A stretch of 64,000 nt of DNA from Marivita sp051859345 (GCF_051859345.1 NZ_JBHYFV010000002.1:62001-126000); one strand, 5' to 3'. Positions 1-9,032 are shown, counted from the stretch's first letter. Notes: generated by a model from the sequence alone, not told the origin. Made by a program: numbers and translations.

Positions 1-38
1 GGTTGACTTCGTCACAAGCCGCAGGGCAGGTAGCGCGC

Positions 39-923
39 ATGAACACTGGCTTGCCCTTTCCGAACATATCTCCCGAGCTTTTTTCCATCTCGCTGTTCGG
101 GATGGAATTTGCGCTGCGTTGGTATGCTCTCGCCTATATCGCGGGCATCCTGATCGGGTGGCGGATTGCGGTGATGGCGGTCAAACGTCCGCAGCTTTGG
201 CGCAACGACACCCCGCCGATGCGGCCGGAGCAGGTGGAAGAGCTGCTGACCTGGGTGATCCTGGGCATCATTCTCGGCGGGCGGCTTGGGTTTGTCCTGT
301 TTTACCAGCCCGGCTATTATCTTGCGAACCCAACCGAGATCCTGGCGATCTGGCAGGGCGGCATGTCGTTTCATGGCGGCCTTTTGGGCGTGATCGTCGC
401 GGCATTGATCTATTGTCAGCGCGCCGGAATTGCGTTGCGCCCCACGGCTGACATGATGGCGCTCGCCACGCCGCCGGGGTTGCTGCTGGGCCGCGTTGCG
501 AATTTCATCAACGCAGAACTGTGGGGCCGACCGACGAACATGCCCTGGGGCGTAATGTTCCCGGGTCAGGCCGCACAATCCTGCGGGCAGGCCATTGGCG
601 AGGTTTGCGCCCGTCATCCATCGCAGCTTTATGAAGCGCTATTGGAGGGGCTTCTGCTTGGTGCAGTGCTTCTGTGGCTGGCGTTTCGCGACGGCGCGCT
701 GAAAACACCGGGCAAGATTGTTGGCCTGTTCATCGCCGGGTATGGCGCGGCACGTTTTCTGGTCGAGTTCTTCCGCCAACCCGATGTGCAGTTCGTGACG
801 ACGGGCAATCCCCTGGGGCTCGCCTGGCATGTGGGTGGATACGGGTTGACGATGGGGCAACTCTTGTCGATTCCAATGATCCTGATTGGTCTTTACCTTT
901 GGACAAGCGCCCGTCGCGCATGA
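39..923 (+). CDS. lgt: Prolipoprotein diacylglyceryl transferase
   Basis: Inner-membrane enzyme that moves diacylglycerol from phosphatidylglycerol to the lipobox cysteine of prolipoproteins. The 294-residue protein shows the Lgt pattern: several hydrophobic helices, GGMSFHGGLLG, and GRVANFINAELWGRPT holding the conserved Arg and Asn-Glu residues of the Lgt signature. A TTG codon at position 3 is also in frame, but the ATG at 39 follows an AGG-rich stretch and gives the usual N terminus. The stop overlaps the next start as ATGA, so the two genes are probably translationally coupled. Confidence 0.95.
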   Translation: MNTGLPFPNISPELFSISLFGMEFALRWYALAYIAGILIGWRIAVMAVKRPQLWRNDTPPMRPEQVEELLTWVILGIILGGRLGFVLFYQPGYYLANPTEILAIWQGGMSFHGGLLGVIVAALIYCQRAGIALRPTADMMALATPPGLLLGRVANFINAELWGRPTNMPWGVMFPGQAAQSCGQAIGEVCARHPSQLYEALLEGLLLGAVLLWLAFRDGALKTPGKIVGLFIAGYGAARFLVEFFRQPDVQFVTTGNPLGLAWHVGGYGLTMGQLLSIPMILIGLYLWTSARRA

Positions 924-1996
924 CTGCCTTGGCTGATATCCTGCGCAAGCAGATCACGACGACAGGGCCACTCACCTTGGCGCAGTACATGTCGGCCTGC
1001 CTTCTTCATCCCAAACATGGATATTACATCACGCAGGACGCGTTCGGCGTCGACGGTGATTTCACCACTGCGCCCGAAATCAGCCAGATGTTCGGTGAGG
1101 TGGTTGGCCTTTGCATAGCACAGGCCTGGATGGATCAGGGTGCGCCGGAGCGGTTCGCATTGGTTGAGCTTGGACCCGGTCGCGGGACGTTGATCGCGGA
1201 TGTGATGCGCGCAACACTCCAGGTGCCCGGCTTCCACACGGCTGCCACGTTTCACCTTGTCGAAGCGTCGCCCCGGATGCGGGACTTGCAAGGCGCGGCG
1301 TTGCCCGCACATACCCCTGTCTGGCACGACACCGCCGAGAGCCTGCCGGATGACGTGCCGATCTTCGTGATCGCCAACGAGTTTTTCGACGCCTTGCCGA
1401 TCCGTCAGTTTCAGCGTGACGCGAAAGGCTGGCGCGAAGTGATGGTGGGGCTGTCCGGCAGTGGTGCCTTGCAGCGCGGTCTGAGCGATGCCGCCCCGAT
1501 CGACGCCTTGCAACACCGGCTGAACAACACCAAACCGGGCGCACTGATCGAGACCTGTGCGCATGGGACGGCGGTTGTGGATGCCCTTGCCCGCCGGATT
1601 GCGACACAAGGAGGCATGGCGTTGATCATCGATTATGGCGGGTGGCGGTCTGACGGCGACACATTCCAGGCGGTCCGCGCGCATCGTTCGGTTGATCCGT
1701 TTGCCGAACCGGGCCGGGCGGATCTGACGGCCCATGTGGATTTCGAAGCGTTGGCCCACGCCGCAACTCTAGCAGGCTGCGAGGCAAGCCAGCTTACCCC
1801 CCAGGGCGTTTTTCTGGAACGTCTCGGGATCACGCCCCGCGCCCAGGGTCTGGCCAAGGGTTTGAGGGGGTCCTCTCTGGACGCCCATGTTTCCGCACAT
1901 CGACGGTTGACCCACCCCGACGAAATGGGTTCCTTGTTCAAGGTGCTGGGACTCTATCCCGGCAATGAGTCACCTCCGCCCGGACTGGACCCATGA
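920..1996 (+). CDS. Class I SAM-dependent methyltransferase, MidA/NDUFAF7 family (DUF185)
   Basis: A 358-residue protein related to mitochondrial NDUFAF7, which methylates an arginine of a complex I subunit. The bacterial substrate is not established here. The SAM site is seen in VELGPGRGTLIADV, and the family motif in ANEFFDALPIRQF. The start overlaps the lgt stop by four bases (ATGA), and the gene itself runs by the same overlap into pgeF. This three-gene order is common in Rhodobacteraceae. Confidence 0.9.
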   Translation: MTALADILRKQITTTGPLTLAQYMSACLLHPKHGYYITQDAFGVDGDFTTAPEISQMFGEVVGLCIAQAWMDQGAPERFALVELGPGRGTLIADVMRATLQVPGFHTAATFHLVEASPRMRDLQGAALPAHTPVWHDTAESLPDDVPIFVIANEFFDALPIRQFQRDAKGWREVMVGLSGSGALQRGLSDAAPIDALQHRLNNTKPGALIETCAHGTAVVDALARRIATQGGMALIIDYGGWRSDGDTFQAVRAHRSVDPFAEPGRADLTAHVDFEALAHAATLAGCEASQLTPQGVFLERLGITPRAQGLAKGLRGSSLDAHVSAHRRLTHPDEMGSLFKVLGLYPGNESPPPGLDP

Positions 1997-2749
1997 CGCT
2001 TGAGATCATTACGTCGGACAGCCTTGGCCCCCTGCGCCACGGATTTTTTACGCGCCGAGGCGGCGCGTCTTCCGGTGTTTTCGCCGGCTTGAACTGCGGC
2101 ACCGGTTCCTCCGACCAGTCCGAGATCGTTTCCATCAACCGTACCCGCGTGGCGGAGGCAATGCAGGTTCCCGTTGATCATCTGGTCACTGTTCACCAGA
2201 CGCATTCTGCCGATGTTCATAAGGTCGAAGGCCCGCTGGCCGATCACAAGCCAAAAGCCGATGGTTTGGTCTCGAACACCCCCGGGGTGGCTTTGGGCAT
2301 ATTGACGGCCGACTGTCAGCCGGTGCTTTTTGCCGACCAGGAGTCCGGTGTGATCGGTGCCGCCCACGCAGGATGGCGCGGTGCGTTGGACGGGATTCTG
2401 GAAACCACTGTCGATGCCATGATTGGTCTGGGTNNNNNNNNNNGAAAACATCACGGCGGTGATCGGTCCCAGCATCAGCCAACGCGCCTACGAGGTGGGT
2501 CCGGAGTTCCTTGATGCCTTTTTGGCCGAAGACCCGCAGTTTGCACGGTTCTTCGTCAACGGCGCGGATGACCGGTTTCACTTTGACCTGCCGGGCTTTG
2601 GTCTGCACAAGCTGCGCACCGCCGGAATTGCCGCGGAATGGACACGGCACTGCACCTATTCGGACGCAGACCGCTTTTATTCCTATCGCCGTTCGACCCA
2701 TGCCCGAGAGGCGGATTACGGGCGATTGATTTCGGTCATTCGACTTTGA
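1993..2749 (+). CDS. pgeF: Peptidoglycan editing factor PgeF/YfiH family (polyphenol oxidase-like), interrupted by assembly gap
   Basis: Cytoplasmic laccase-domain protein. PgeF removes wrongly incorporated L-Ser-containing peptidoglycan precursors in E. coli, and family members also show purine nucleoside phosphorylase activity. The His and Cys metal ligands are visible in VHQTHSADVH, LTADCQPVLF and GAAHAGWRG. Ten Ns at 2434-2443 put the two halves in different frames: the 5' part ends at MIGLG and the 3' part resumes at ENITAVIGPS. Both halves align with one continuous family protein, so the apparent frameshift is explained by a placeholder gap of unknown length, not by a pseudogene. The start overlaps the upstream stop (ATGA). 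Confidence 0.88.
2434..2443. other. Assembly gap (10 N)
   Basis: Ten Ns lie inside pgeF. The reading frame on the two sides differs by one, so the true missing length cannot be exactly 10 if the gene is intact. It should be a multiple of three, probably only a few codons judging from family spacing. Confidence 0.99.
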
Positions 2750-2892
2750 ACCCGCACCCTTGCGGATTGGTGCTCTGCCCAAAATCAATCACGACAATAC
2801 ACCGGGATTGTCCACGTTTGGTCACAAACGCGCCCAATTGCGAGGGTTAATTAGGATCAACGAAACAACAGAACACCCATCGGAGCAGTCCC

Positions 2893-3045
2893 ATGTCGCG
2901 CACCTCGAAATTCATCGCCTCTGTCGTCGCAACCTCGAAAGACGAGTTGCCGGTTCTTCCGTTTCAGCGCGGCGCAGCGCGCAAGGCCATGTTCGACCGC
3001 ATCAAGGCCGAGGCTGCCAACCAGCCGATTGCCAAGCGGGCGTAA
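2893..3045 (+). CDS. Small conserved basic protein of unknown function (50 aa)
   Basis: A 50-residue open frame starting MSRTSKFIASVV and ending NQPIAKRA. It is preceded by a GGAG-like site (around 2882) and followed by a strong terminator at 3135. The composition is Ala/Lys/Arg-rich with no cysteines or membrane segment. From memory, short proteins starting MSRTSKF occur in other roseobacters, but I cannot check this here. The function is unknown. Confidence rests on the coding-like composition and the flanking signals. Confidence 0.6.
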   Translation: MSRTSKFIASVVATSKDELPVLPFQRGAARKAMFDRIKAEAANQPIAKRA

Positions 3046-3134
3046 CCGCCAGACCTGAAAAGCGCACCTGCCGCAATATCCCCAATTGTGGCGCCGATGT
3101 TCCAAACCTCAAGACAATTCCCCAGAAGTCACTG

Positions 3135-3176
3135 AATTGGCCGCGATTTCGCGGCCAATTTTCGTTGTTTTTTGAC
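3135..3176 (+). terminator. Rho-independent terminator
   Basis: Perfect 12-bp inverted repeat (AATTGGCCGCGA / TCGCGGCCAATT, 3135-3146 and 3149-3160), followed by TTTTCGTTGTTTTTT. It ends the transcript of the 50-residue gene. Confidence 0.88.
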
Positions 3177-3279
3177 GAATCAATCCCTATCGAGCCATCT
3201 TGGACCAACAAAATTGCACCGTCCTTCTGGTGTTGTTGGTGGGGGCCAACGCGGATGTGACCTAACCGTAAGGGTTCAC

Positions 3280-4059
3280 ATGGCTCAGACCTCGACCGAT
3301 CGCGCATCGACGACGGATTTCAACGCCTATGCTGTTTCCACAGACCAAGTTGCCACGTTTGATGGGCAGCCTCGACGCGATGTTCCTCTCACCCGCACTA
3401 TCGAGGCTGCCGCACTTCTGGCTGACCAGTCGGTGTCCGAGTCCTCTTTCACGGTTCCGGCCACGCCGACCTTCGAAGCCTGCGCTGCGGCTTTCGCGCG
3501 TGGCACGTTGATCTCGACCGTCATGGGGCCAATCGCGGTCGAGGATCTGATCCCCGGCGATCTGGTTGAGACCCATCGCGGACCGCAACCCATCGTCTGG
3601 ATGGGTAGCACCACATATCTTCCGAATTTTGCCGGCGACACGACGTCACTTACCCATTTGCTGCGTTTGCCTGGGATCGGCATGAATCAAAGCGACCTGT
3701 TGCTTGGACCAGCCGCCCGTTTGGTTGTCCGTCAGGATCGCTTCAGCGACTTGCTGAACTGTGCCGCCGTTCTGGCACCAGCGTCCGATTATGTGGATGG
3801 CGACCGGATTCTGCGGGTTACACCTCCGGGACCGGTGCAGCTTTATCATTTCGCCTTGCAGCGGCACGGGATCATTCGTGCGAACGGACATGAACTCGAA
3901 AGCTACCACCCCGGTCGTGTGTCTGCTGCCGAAATCGGGTCATCGGTCCGCGAAATGATGCAGTCCATGTTCACCCATCTGCACGATCTCGAAGCGTTTG
4001 GGGACCTGGCTTTCCCACGCACTACCCGCAACGTCATCGAAACCTTGCGGGTGGCATGA
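3280..4059 (+). CDS. Hint (Hedgehog/intein) domain protein
   Basis: A 259-residue protein with a Hint-type core: FARGTLISTVMGPIAVEDLIPGDLV, in which a residue stretch around position 85 matches the start of the domain, then GPQPIVWMG. This family (Hint_2) is frequent in Rhodobacteraceae and is often linked to secreted or self-processing proteins. No long RTX or calcium-binding repeat is present, so a processing role is inference. The ATG at 3280 follows AAGGG. The upstream in-frame ATG at 3172 lies in the terminator tail and is unlikely. The position expected to carry the catalytic Cys of true inteins reads FARGT, so autocatalysis is doubtful. Confidence 0.75.
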   Translation: MAQTSTDRASTTDFNAYAVSTDQVATFDGQPRRDVPLTRTIEAAALLADQSVSESSFTVPATPTFEACAAAFARGTLISTVMGPIAVEDLIPGDLVETHRGPQPIVWMGSTTYLPNFAGDTTSLTHLLRLPGIGMNQSDLLLGPAARLVVRQDRFSDLLNCAAVLAPASDYVDGDRILRVTPPGPVQLYHFALQRHGIIRANGHELESYHPGRVSAAEIGSSVREMMQSMFTHLHDLEAFGDLAFPRTTRNVIETLRVA

Positions 4060-4069
4060 GGGCGCGCGG

Positions 4070-4570
4070 CTAGCCTGCCTCCCCGAGGCGCGATTCAAGC
4101 ACGTCGAACGGCACACCCGGTTCATCCTTGGCTCCCCGGATCACCAGCGACGTCTTGACGCTTCCGACATTCGGGGATGTCAGCAAATTGCCGGTCAGGA
4201 AGCTTTGAAAGGTGCTCAGATCGGGTGCGACACATTTCAGGATGAAATCCACCTCACCGTTGAGCATGTGGCATTCCCGAACCAGCGGCCATCCACGGCA
4301 ACGGTCCTCAAAGGCGCGCAGGTCGGATTCGGCCTGGCTTTGCAAACCCACCATTGCGAACACCTGCACTTCGAACCCAAGCTCGCGGGGATCCACCTCG
4401 GCATGATAGCCGCGAATGAAGCCCTGCTCTTCCAATGTGCGCACCCGGCGCAGACATGGCGGCGCCGAAATGCCCACACGACGGGCCAGTTCGACATTGG
4501 TCATGCGACCGTCTGCTTGTAGTTCGGCCAAAATCTTGCGATCAATTGGATCCAACCGATGTGACGGCAT
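4070..4570 (-). CDS. Lrp/AsnC family transcriptional regulator
   Basis: A 166-residue regulator with an N-terminal helix-turn-helix (LDPIDRKILAELQADGRMTNVELARRVGISAPPCLRRVRTLEEQGFI region) and a C-terminal RAM ligand-sensing domain containing LNGEVDFILKCVAPD. Lrp proteins form octamers and sense amino acids. The ATG at 4570 is preferred; an ATG three codons upstream (4579) is possible. The gene is divergent from trxB, with an AT-rich inverted repeat in between that may be its own operator. Confidence 0.9.
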   Translation of the reverse strand: MPSHRLDPIDRKILAELQADGRMTNVELARRVGISAPPCLRRVRTLEEQGFIRGYHAEVDPRELGFEVQVFAMVGLQSQAESDLRAFEDRCRGWPLVRECHMLNGEVDFILKCVAPDLSTFQSFLTGNLLTSPNVGSVKTSLVIRGAKDEPGVPFDVLESRLGEAG

Positions 4571-4617
4571 CCTGAACATCCCAACTTTTTCGGCATTATT
4601 ATAGCAACACCCGACTG

Positions 4618-4644
4618 TGCGCAATATTATTTCAACATTGCGCA
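4618..4644. promoter_or_regulatory. Inverted repeat, candidate Lrp-family operator
   Basis: TGCGCAAT at 4618-4625 and ATTGCGCA at 4637-4644 form a perfect 8-bp inverted repeat with an 11-bp AT-rich spacer. It sits 48-74 bp upstream of the Lrp-type gene and within the divergent region to trxB, where autoregulatory Lrp-family sites usually lie. That it binds this regulator is inference. Confidence 0.5.
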
Positions 4645-4775
4645 ACAATCTTAAAGCAATTGTCAAATGCCGGGAACGGGTCGATTTGCGCGCGCATTGA
4701 TTTGCGAACCGGCGATGAGGCGCTTATATCCATTTTCCAGAATAGTTTAGTTCTGCTGCGACGCGAGGCTGCCCC

Positions 4776-5780
4776 ATGTCCAACACACGCCACACCAAAG
4801 TTCTCATCATCGGCTCAGGCCCGGCGGGATACACCGCCGGTGTCTACGCAAGCCGCGCCATGCTGGACCCGATCCTTGTGCAAGGCATGGAGCCGGGAGG
4901 GCAGTTGACCACAACAACCGAGGTCGAGAACTGGCCCGGCGATACCGAGGTCCAGGGACCGGATCTGATGGTCCGGATGGAGGCCCATGCCCGTGCAATG
5001 GGAACCGAGATCATCGGTGACATCATCACCTCTCTCGACCTGTCGAAGCGGCCGTTCACGGCGCAGTCTGACAGTGGCACGGTCTACATCGCCGATGCCA
5101 TCATCCTTGCGACGGGCGCCCGCGCCAAATGGCTGGGCCTGCCTTCGGAAGATGCGTTCAAGGGCTTTGGTGTGTCTGCGTGTGCCACCTGCGACGGGTT
5201 CTTCTATCGCGGCCAGGAAATCGTCGTTTTCGGCGGCGGCAACACCGCTGTGGAAGAGGCGCTGTTCCTTACGAATTTCGCCTCGAAAGTTACGCTGATC
5301 CACCGCCGCGACGAGTTGCGGGCAGAGAAGATCTTGCAGAACCGCCTGTTCAAGAACCCCAAGATCCAGACGCTTTGGCACCATCAGCTTGACGAGGTTT
5401 TCGGCACCGACATGCCCAAGGGAGTCGAAGGCGTGCGCATCAGACATGTCAAGACCGGCGAAATCACAGAGATCCCTTGCAAAGGTGTGTTCATCGCCAT
5501 CGGACACGCCCCGGCGAACGAATTGGTCAAGGACACGCTTGAGACCCACATGGGCGGCTATGTCGTGACAAAACCAGACAGCACCGAAACGTCGATTCCC
5601 GGTGTGTTTGCGGCGGGTGATCTGACCGATCACAAGTATCGGCAGGCCGTGACATCAGCGGGCATGGGCTGCATGGCCGCTCTCGAGGCCGAACGGTTCC
5701 TTGCGGAAGTCGGGGATGACGCGGGCAAGGTTGTGACTGAACCTTTGGGATATGGTGCCGAGGTTCCGGCGGCTGGTTGA
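4776..5780 (+). CDS. trxB: Thioredoxin-disulfide reductase
   Basis: FAD- and NADPH-dependent enzyme that reduces thioredoxin. The 334-residue protein has the FAD GxGxxG motif (IIGSGPAGYTAGVYASRA), the redox pair in SACATCDGFFYRG, the NADPH motif (VVFGGGNTAVEEALFL) and the C-terminal GVFAAGDLTDHKYRQAVTSAG. Length and motifs are typical. The gene stands alone, divergent from an Lrp-type regulator, and ends before a GC-rich hairpin. Confidence 0.96.
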   Translation: MSNTRHTKVLIIGSGPAGYTAGVYASRAMLDPILVQGMEPGGQLTTTTEVENWPGDTEVQGPDLMVRMEAHARAMGTEIIGDIITSLDLSKRPFTAQSDSGTVYIADAIILATGARAKWLGLPSEDAFKGFGVSACATCDGFFYRGQEIVVFGGGNTAVEEALFLTNFASKVTLIHRRDELRAEKILQNRLFKNPKIQTLWHHQLDEVFGTDMPKGVEGVRIRHVKTGEITEIPCKGVFIAIGHAPANELVKDTLETHMGGYVVTKPDSTETSIPGVFAAGDLTDHKYRQAVTSAGMGCMAALEAERFLAEVGDDAGKVVTEPLGYGAEVPAAG

Positions 5781-5790
5781 AAACGCATGA

Positions 5791-5816
5791 CAGGCCGGGC
5801 CTTTGAGCCCGGCCTG
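5791..5816. terminator. Hairpin between convergent trxB and peroxidase genes
   Basis: 10-bp perfect stem CAGGCCGGGC / GCCCGGCCTG with a 6-nt loop. There is no clear T tract on the plus side. On the minus side it is followed by GCGTTTT. Probably a shared terminator for the two convergent genes. Confidence 0.5.
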
Positions 5817-5835
5817 ATAATCAATCAGACTTCGA

Positions 5836-6885
5836 TTAATTCACTTCACCGGTGGGACGCGGCGTTGCCGAAGTCTCGGCCGGTAGAACCGGATAGCTGA
5901 CTTCCGGCATCTGACCGGTCAGTGAACCGAGGAACGCCGTGATCGCACCGATGTCTTCACCGCTCAGGTCTGCGCCAAGTTGCGACTCTGCCATGATGGC
6001 AACGGCAGTTTCGAGATCCCAAACCACACCCGAATGGAAATAGGGCGCGGTCACCGCGATGTTCCGCAAAGGTGCGGCACGGAAAACGTACTCGTCGATC
6101 GCGGTCTCGGTCACCGCAAAACGACCTTTGTCCCCTTCGGGCAGAACATCCGCGCCAGGCTTTTCAACAAGCCCGAACGGATAATACCCTTCGCCGCCCA
6201 AGTTGATGCCACCGTGACAGCTGGCACATCCGGATTCGACGAACAGATCCAGTCCAGCGAGTTGGATATCGCTCAGCGCCGCATCGTCACCGTTCAACCA
6301 CGCATCAAACGGTGCAGGCGTGATCAATGTGGCCTCGTAAGCCTCGATCGCCTTGGCGAAGTTGTCGAATGTCACCGGATCGGCTTCATCAGGGAAGGAC
6401 TCCTGAAACCATTCCACATATTGCGGCATGGAATTCAGCGTAGCGATGACATTCTCAGGTGTGTTGGCCATTTCGACGCCAGCTTGCACAGGGCCTTTTG
6501 CCTGCTCTGCAAGGTCGGCTGCACGGCCATCCCAGAATTGCGCGTCGTTGAACACGGAGTTCAGGACCGTCGGAGAGTTTCTTGGTCCTTTTTGCCATCC
6601 GTGACCGATCGACGTTGACATGTTGTCGTCACCGCCGGTCGCAAGGTTGTGGCACGAGTTGCACGAGAACACGCCCGACGCGGACATGCGCGGGTCGAAA
6701 AACAGCGCTTTTCCCAAGTCGATTTTTTCCGGTGTGATCGGGTTATCGGTCACAGCCGGGGTTGTCGACGGCAGCGGCGAAAAGATGTCCAGAGCAAGCT
6801 CTCGAAGCTCGCTGGAAGCGGCTGCACCTTGAGCAATCGCCAACAGCGATAGTGCAAGGGCAGTGGTATGTCTCAGGGTTGGCAT
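5836..6885 (-). CDS. Di-haem cytochrome c peroxidase family protein
   Basis: A 349-residue exported protein with a signal peptide ending near AAASS. Two c-type haem motifs are present: CNSCH (residue ~75) and CASCH (residue ~216). The order and the APYFHSGVVWDLETAV segment fit bacterial di-haem peroxidases (CcpA/MauG superfamily), which reduce H2O2 in the periplasm with electrons from cytochrome c. An FNR-like box lies 75 bp upstream, consistent with the low-oxygen control known for such enzymes. It could instead be a MauG-like enzyme with another substrate. Confidence 0.88.
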   Translation of the reverse strand: MPTLRHTTALALSLLAIAQGAAASSELRELALDIFSPLPSTTPAVTDNPITPEKIDLGKALFFDPRMSASGVFSCNSCHNLATGGDDNMSTSIGHGWQKGPRNSPTVLNSVFNDAQFWDGRAADLAEQAKGPVQAGVEMANTPENVIATLNSMPQYVEWFQESFPDEADPVTFDNFAKAIEAYEATLITPAPFDAWLNGDDAALSDIQLAGLDLFVESGCASCHGGINLGGEGYYPFGLVEKPGADVLPEGDKGRFAVTETAIDEYVFRAAPLRNIAVTAPYFHSGVVWDLETAVAIMAESQLGADLSGEDIGAITAFLGSLTGQMPEVSYPVLPAETSATPRPTGEVN

Positions 6886-6959
6886 GGTGCGGATAATCCT
6901 TTGTTAAAGCCGGGTTTCGCGCGCGTGCCAACATTAGAATAGATCTAAAACGACCAGCC

Positions 6960-6973
6960 TTGATCGAGGTCAA
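6960..6973. promoter_or_regulatory. FNR/FnrL-type box
   Basis: TTGATCGAGGTCAA matches the FNR/FnrL/Dnr consensus TTGAT-N4-ATCAA at 9 of 10 positions. It lies 75 bp upstream of the peroxidase start (minus strand) and 185 bp upstream of sat (plus strand). The peroxidase is the likelier target because oxygen-sensing regulators control many bacterial peroxidases. Confidence 0.65.
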
Positions 6974-7157
6974 ATCCGCAGAAGAATGGGCGTGAAAGAC
7001 GATGTTCTGCAACACCCGACGAGGACAGCATGGTTTCAAGAAAACTGGCACAAATTCCGCACATCTTCCCGAATTGCCGCGCTGCAGTGCCTTGTTGCTG
7101 GACTTTGCGCCCCGACCGGGCGTAACCACCCCGCAAATTTGAAAAGTGAGCAGAACC

Positions 7158-8873
7158 ATGTACCCGCAGAACCTTGCCCCGATTCCCGAGCTGTATGTCT
7201 CGTATGACAGTGCCCAGAAACTGAAGAACGAGGCGGCTGATCTGGTCAGTCATGACCTGACGCCGCGCCAGATTTGTGATCTGGAGCTTTTGATGAATGG
7301 CGGGTTCAACCCGCTCAAGGGGTTTCTGGGCGAAGAGGATTACAACGGCGTTGTTGAAAAGATGCGGCTGGCCGATGGAACGCTCTGGCCGATGCCGATC
7401 AATCTCGATGTGTCCGAAGCCTTTGCCGAGAGCCTTGAGATCGGTCAGGACATCGCGCTGCGCGACCAGGAGGGTGTGATCCTTGGCACCATGACCGTCA
7501 CGGATCGCTGGACGCCCGACAAGGCCCGCGAAGCCGAAATGGTGTTTGGCGCGGATGACGATGCGCATCCGGCGGTGAACTATCTGCACAACAAGGCTGG
7601 AAAAGTCTATCTGGGTGGTCCTGTGACCGGCATCCAGCAACCCGTGCATTATGATTTTCGCGGCCGCCGCGACACGCCGAACGAATTGCGCGCCTATTTC
7701 CGCAAGCTGGGCTGGCGCAAGGTGGTGGCGTTCCAAACCCGCAATCCGCTGCACCGCGCGCATCAGGAACTGACGTTCCGTGCCGCGAAAGAGGCGCAGG
7801 CCAACCTGTTGATCCATCCGGTTGTCGGTCTCACCAAACCCGGCGATGTCGACCACTTTACCCGCGTGCGCTGCTATGAGGCGGTGCTGGACAAGTACCC
7901 GCAATCGACCACCACGATGAGCCTTCTCAACCTTGCCATGCGCATGGCCGGACCACGCGAAGCGGTGTGGCACGGGATCATCCGCCGCAACCATGGGTGT
8001 ACGCATTTCATCGTTGGCCGCGATCACGCCGGACCGGGCAAGAATTCGGCTGGCGAGGATTTCTACGGCCCCTATGACGCACAAGACCTCTTCCGCGAGC
8101 ATGAGGCCGAGATCGGTCTTGAGATGGTTGACTTCAAACACATGGTCTATGTGCAGGAACGCGCACAATACGAACCGATGGACGAAATCGCCGACAAGGA
8201 CGATGTGACCATCCTCAACATCTCGGGCACCGAACTGCGCCGCCGTCTGGCTGAAGGACTTGAAATTCCGGAATGGTTCAGCTTTCCCGAAGTGGTCACG
8301 GAACTTCGCAAGACCCGGCCGCCGCGGTCACAGCAGGGCTTCACCGTATTCTTCACCGGCTTTTCGGGGTCGGGCAAATCCACCATCGCCAACGCGCTGA
8401 TGGTCAAGCTGATGGAGATGGGAGGTCGTCCGGTCACGCTCCTGGACGGGGATATCGTGCGTAAGCACCTGTCGTCGGAGTTGGGCTTCAGCAAGGAACA
8501 CCGCGATCTGAACATTCGCCGCATCGGCTATGTCGCGTCCGAGATCACCAAGAACGGCGGCATTGCCATCTGCGCACCGATTGCGCCCTATGCCACCACC
8601 CGCCGCGCCGTGCGTGAAGACATCGAGGCGTTTGGAGCCTTCATCGAGGTGCATGTCGCCACCACGCTCGAAGAATGCGAACGCCGCGATCGCAAGGGCC
8701 TGTACAAGCTGGCGCGCGAAGGCAAGATCAAGGAATTCACCGGGATTTCAGACCCTTATGATGTACCGGAAAACCCGGAACTGCGCGTCGAGACCGAGAA
8801 TGTCGAGGTCGACAACTGCGCGCATCAGGTGATCCTGAAGCTTGAATCCATGGGATTGATCGCAGGGCAGTGA
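7158..8873 (+). CDS. sat/cysC: Bifunctional sulfate adenylyltransferase / adenylylsulfate kinase
   Basis: A 571-residue fusion. The N-terminal ~390 residues are a homo-oligomeric ATP sulfurylase (QTRNPLHRAH; GRDHAGPG), which makes APS from ATP and sulfate. The C terminus is APS kinase, with P-loop GFSGSGKST and LDGDIVRKHL, which makes PAPS. It is a cytoplasmic step in sulfate assimilation. The ATG at 7158 is chosen over an in-frame GTG at 7146. No other sulfate-assimilation gene is adjacent. A strong terminator follows immediately. Confidence 0.93.
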   Translation: MYPQNLAPIPELYVSYDSAQKLKNEAADLVSHDLTPRQICDLELLMNGGFNPLKGFLGEEDYNGVVEKMRLADGTLWPMPINLDVSEAFAESLEIGQDIALRDQEGVILGTMTVTDRWTPDKAREAEMVFGADDDAHPAVNYLHNKAGKVYLGGPVTGIQQPVHYDFRGRRDTPNELRAYFRKLGWRKVVAFQTRNPLHRAHQELTFRAAKEAQANLLIHPVVGLTKPGDVDHFTRVRCYEAVLDKYPQSTTTMSLLNLAMRMAGPREAVWHGIIRRNHGCTHFIVGRDHAGPGKNSAGEDFYGPYDAQDLFREHEAEIGLEMVDFKHMVYVQERAQYEPMDEIADKDDVTILNISGTELRRRLAEGLEIPEWFSFPEVVTELRKTRPPRSQQGFTVFFTGFSGSGKSTIANALMVKLMEMGGRPVTLLDGDIVRKHLSSELGFSKEHRDLNIRRIGYVASEITKNGGIAICAPIAPYATTRRAVREDIEAFGAFIEVHVATTLEECERRDRKGLYKLAREGKIKEFTGISDPYDVPENPELRVETENVEVDNCAHQVILKLESMGLIAGQ

Positions 8874-8876
8874 TCG

Positions 8877-8905
8877 AAAAGCCGGGCCAGCGCCCGGCTT
8901 TTTTT
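8877..8905 (+). terminator. Rho-independent terminator after sat/cysC
   Basis: Stem AAAAGCCGGGC / GCCCGGCTTTT (11 bp), loop CAGC, followed by a run of T. Starts four bases after the stop codon. Confidence 0.92.
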
Positions 8906-9032
8906 CGCAGCATCGCGATTTTGCAAACCACCCGTCGCGCCCAAACGTCACCTTGATCACGATTGTCCCGCATGGCCCTATGCGGGACGGACGGTTGGAG
9001 ACGGAAGAATTTTCATCCCGCGACTCTGCCTT

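Noticed and set aside
6974..7157. Riboswitch in the sat/cysC leader
   Set aside because: I looked for SAM-II-like or other sulfur-related structure and saw no matching conserved motif.
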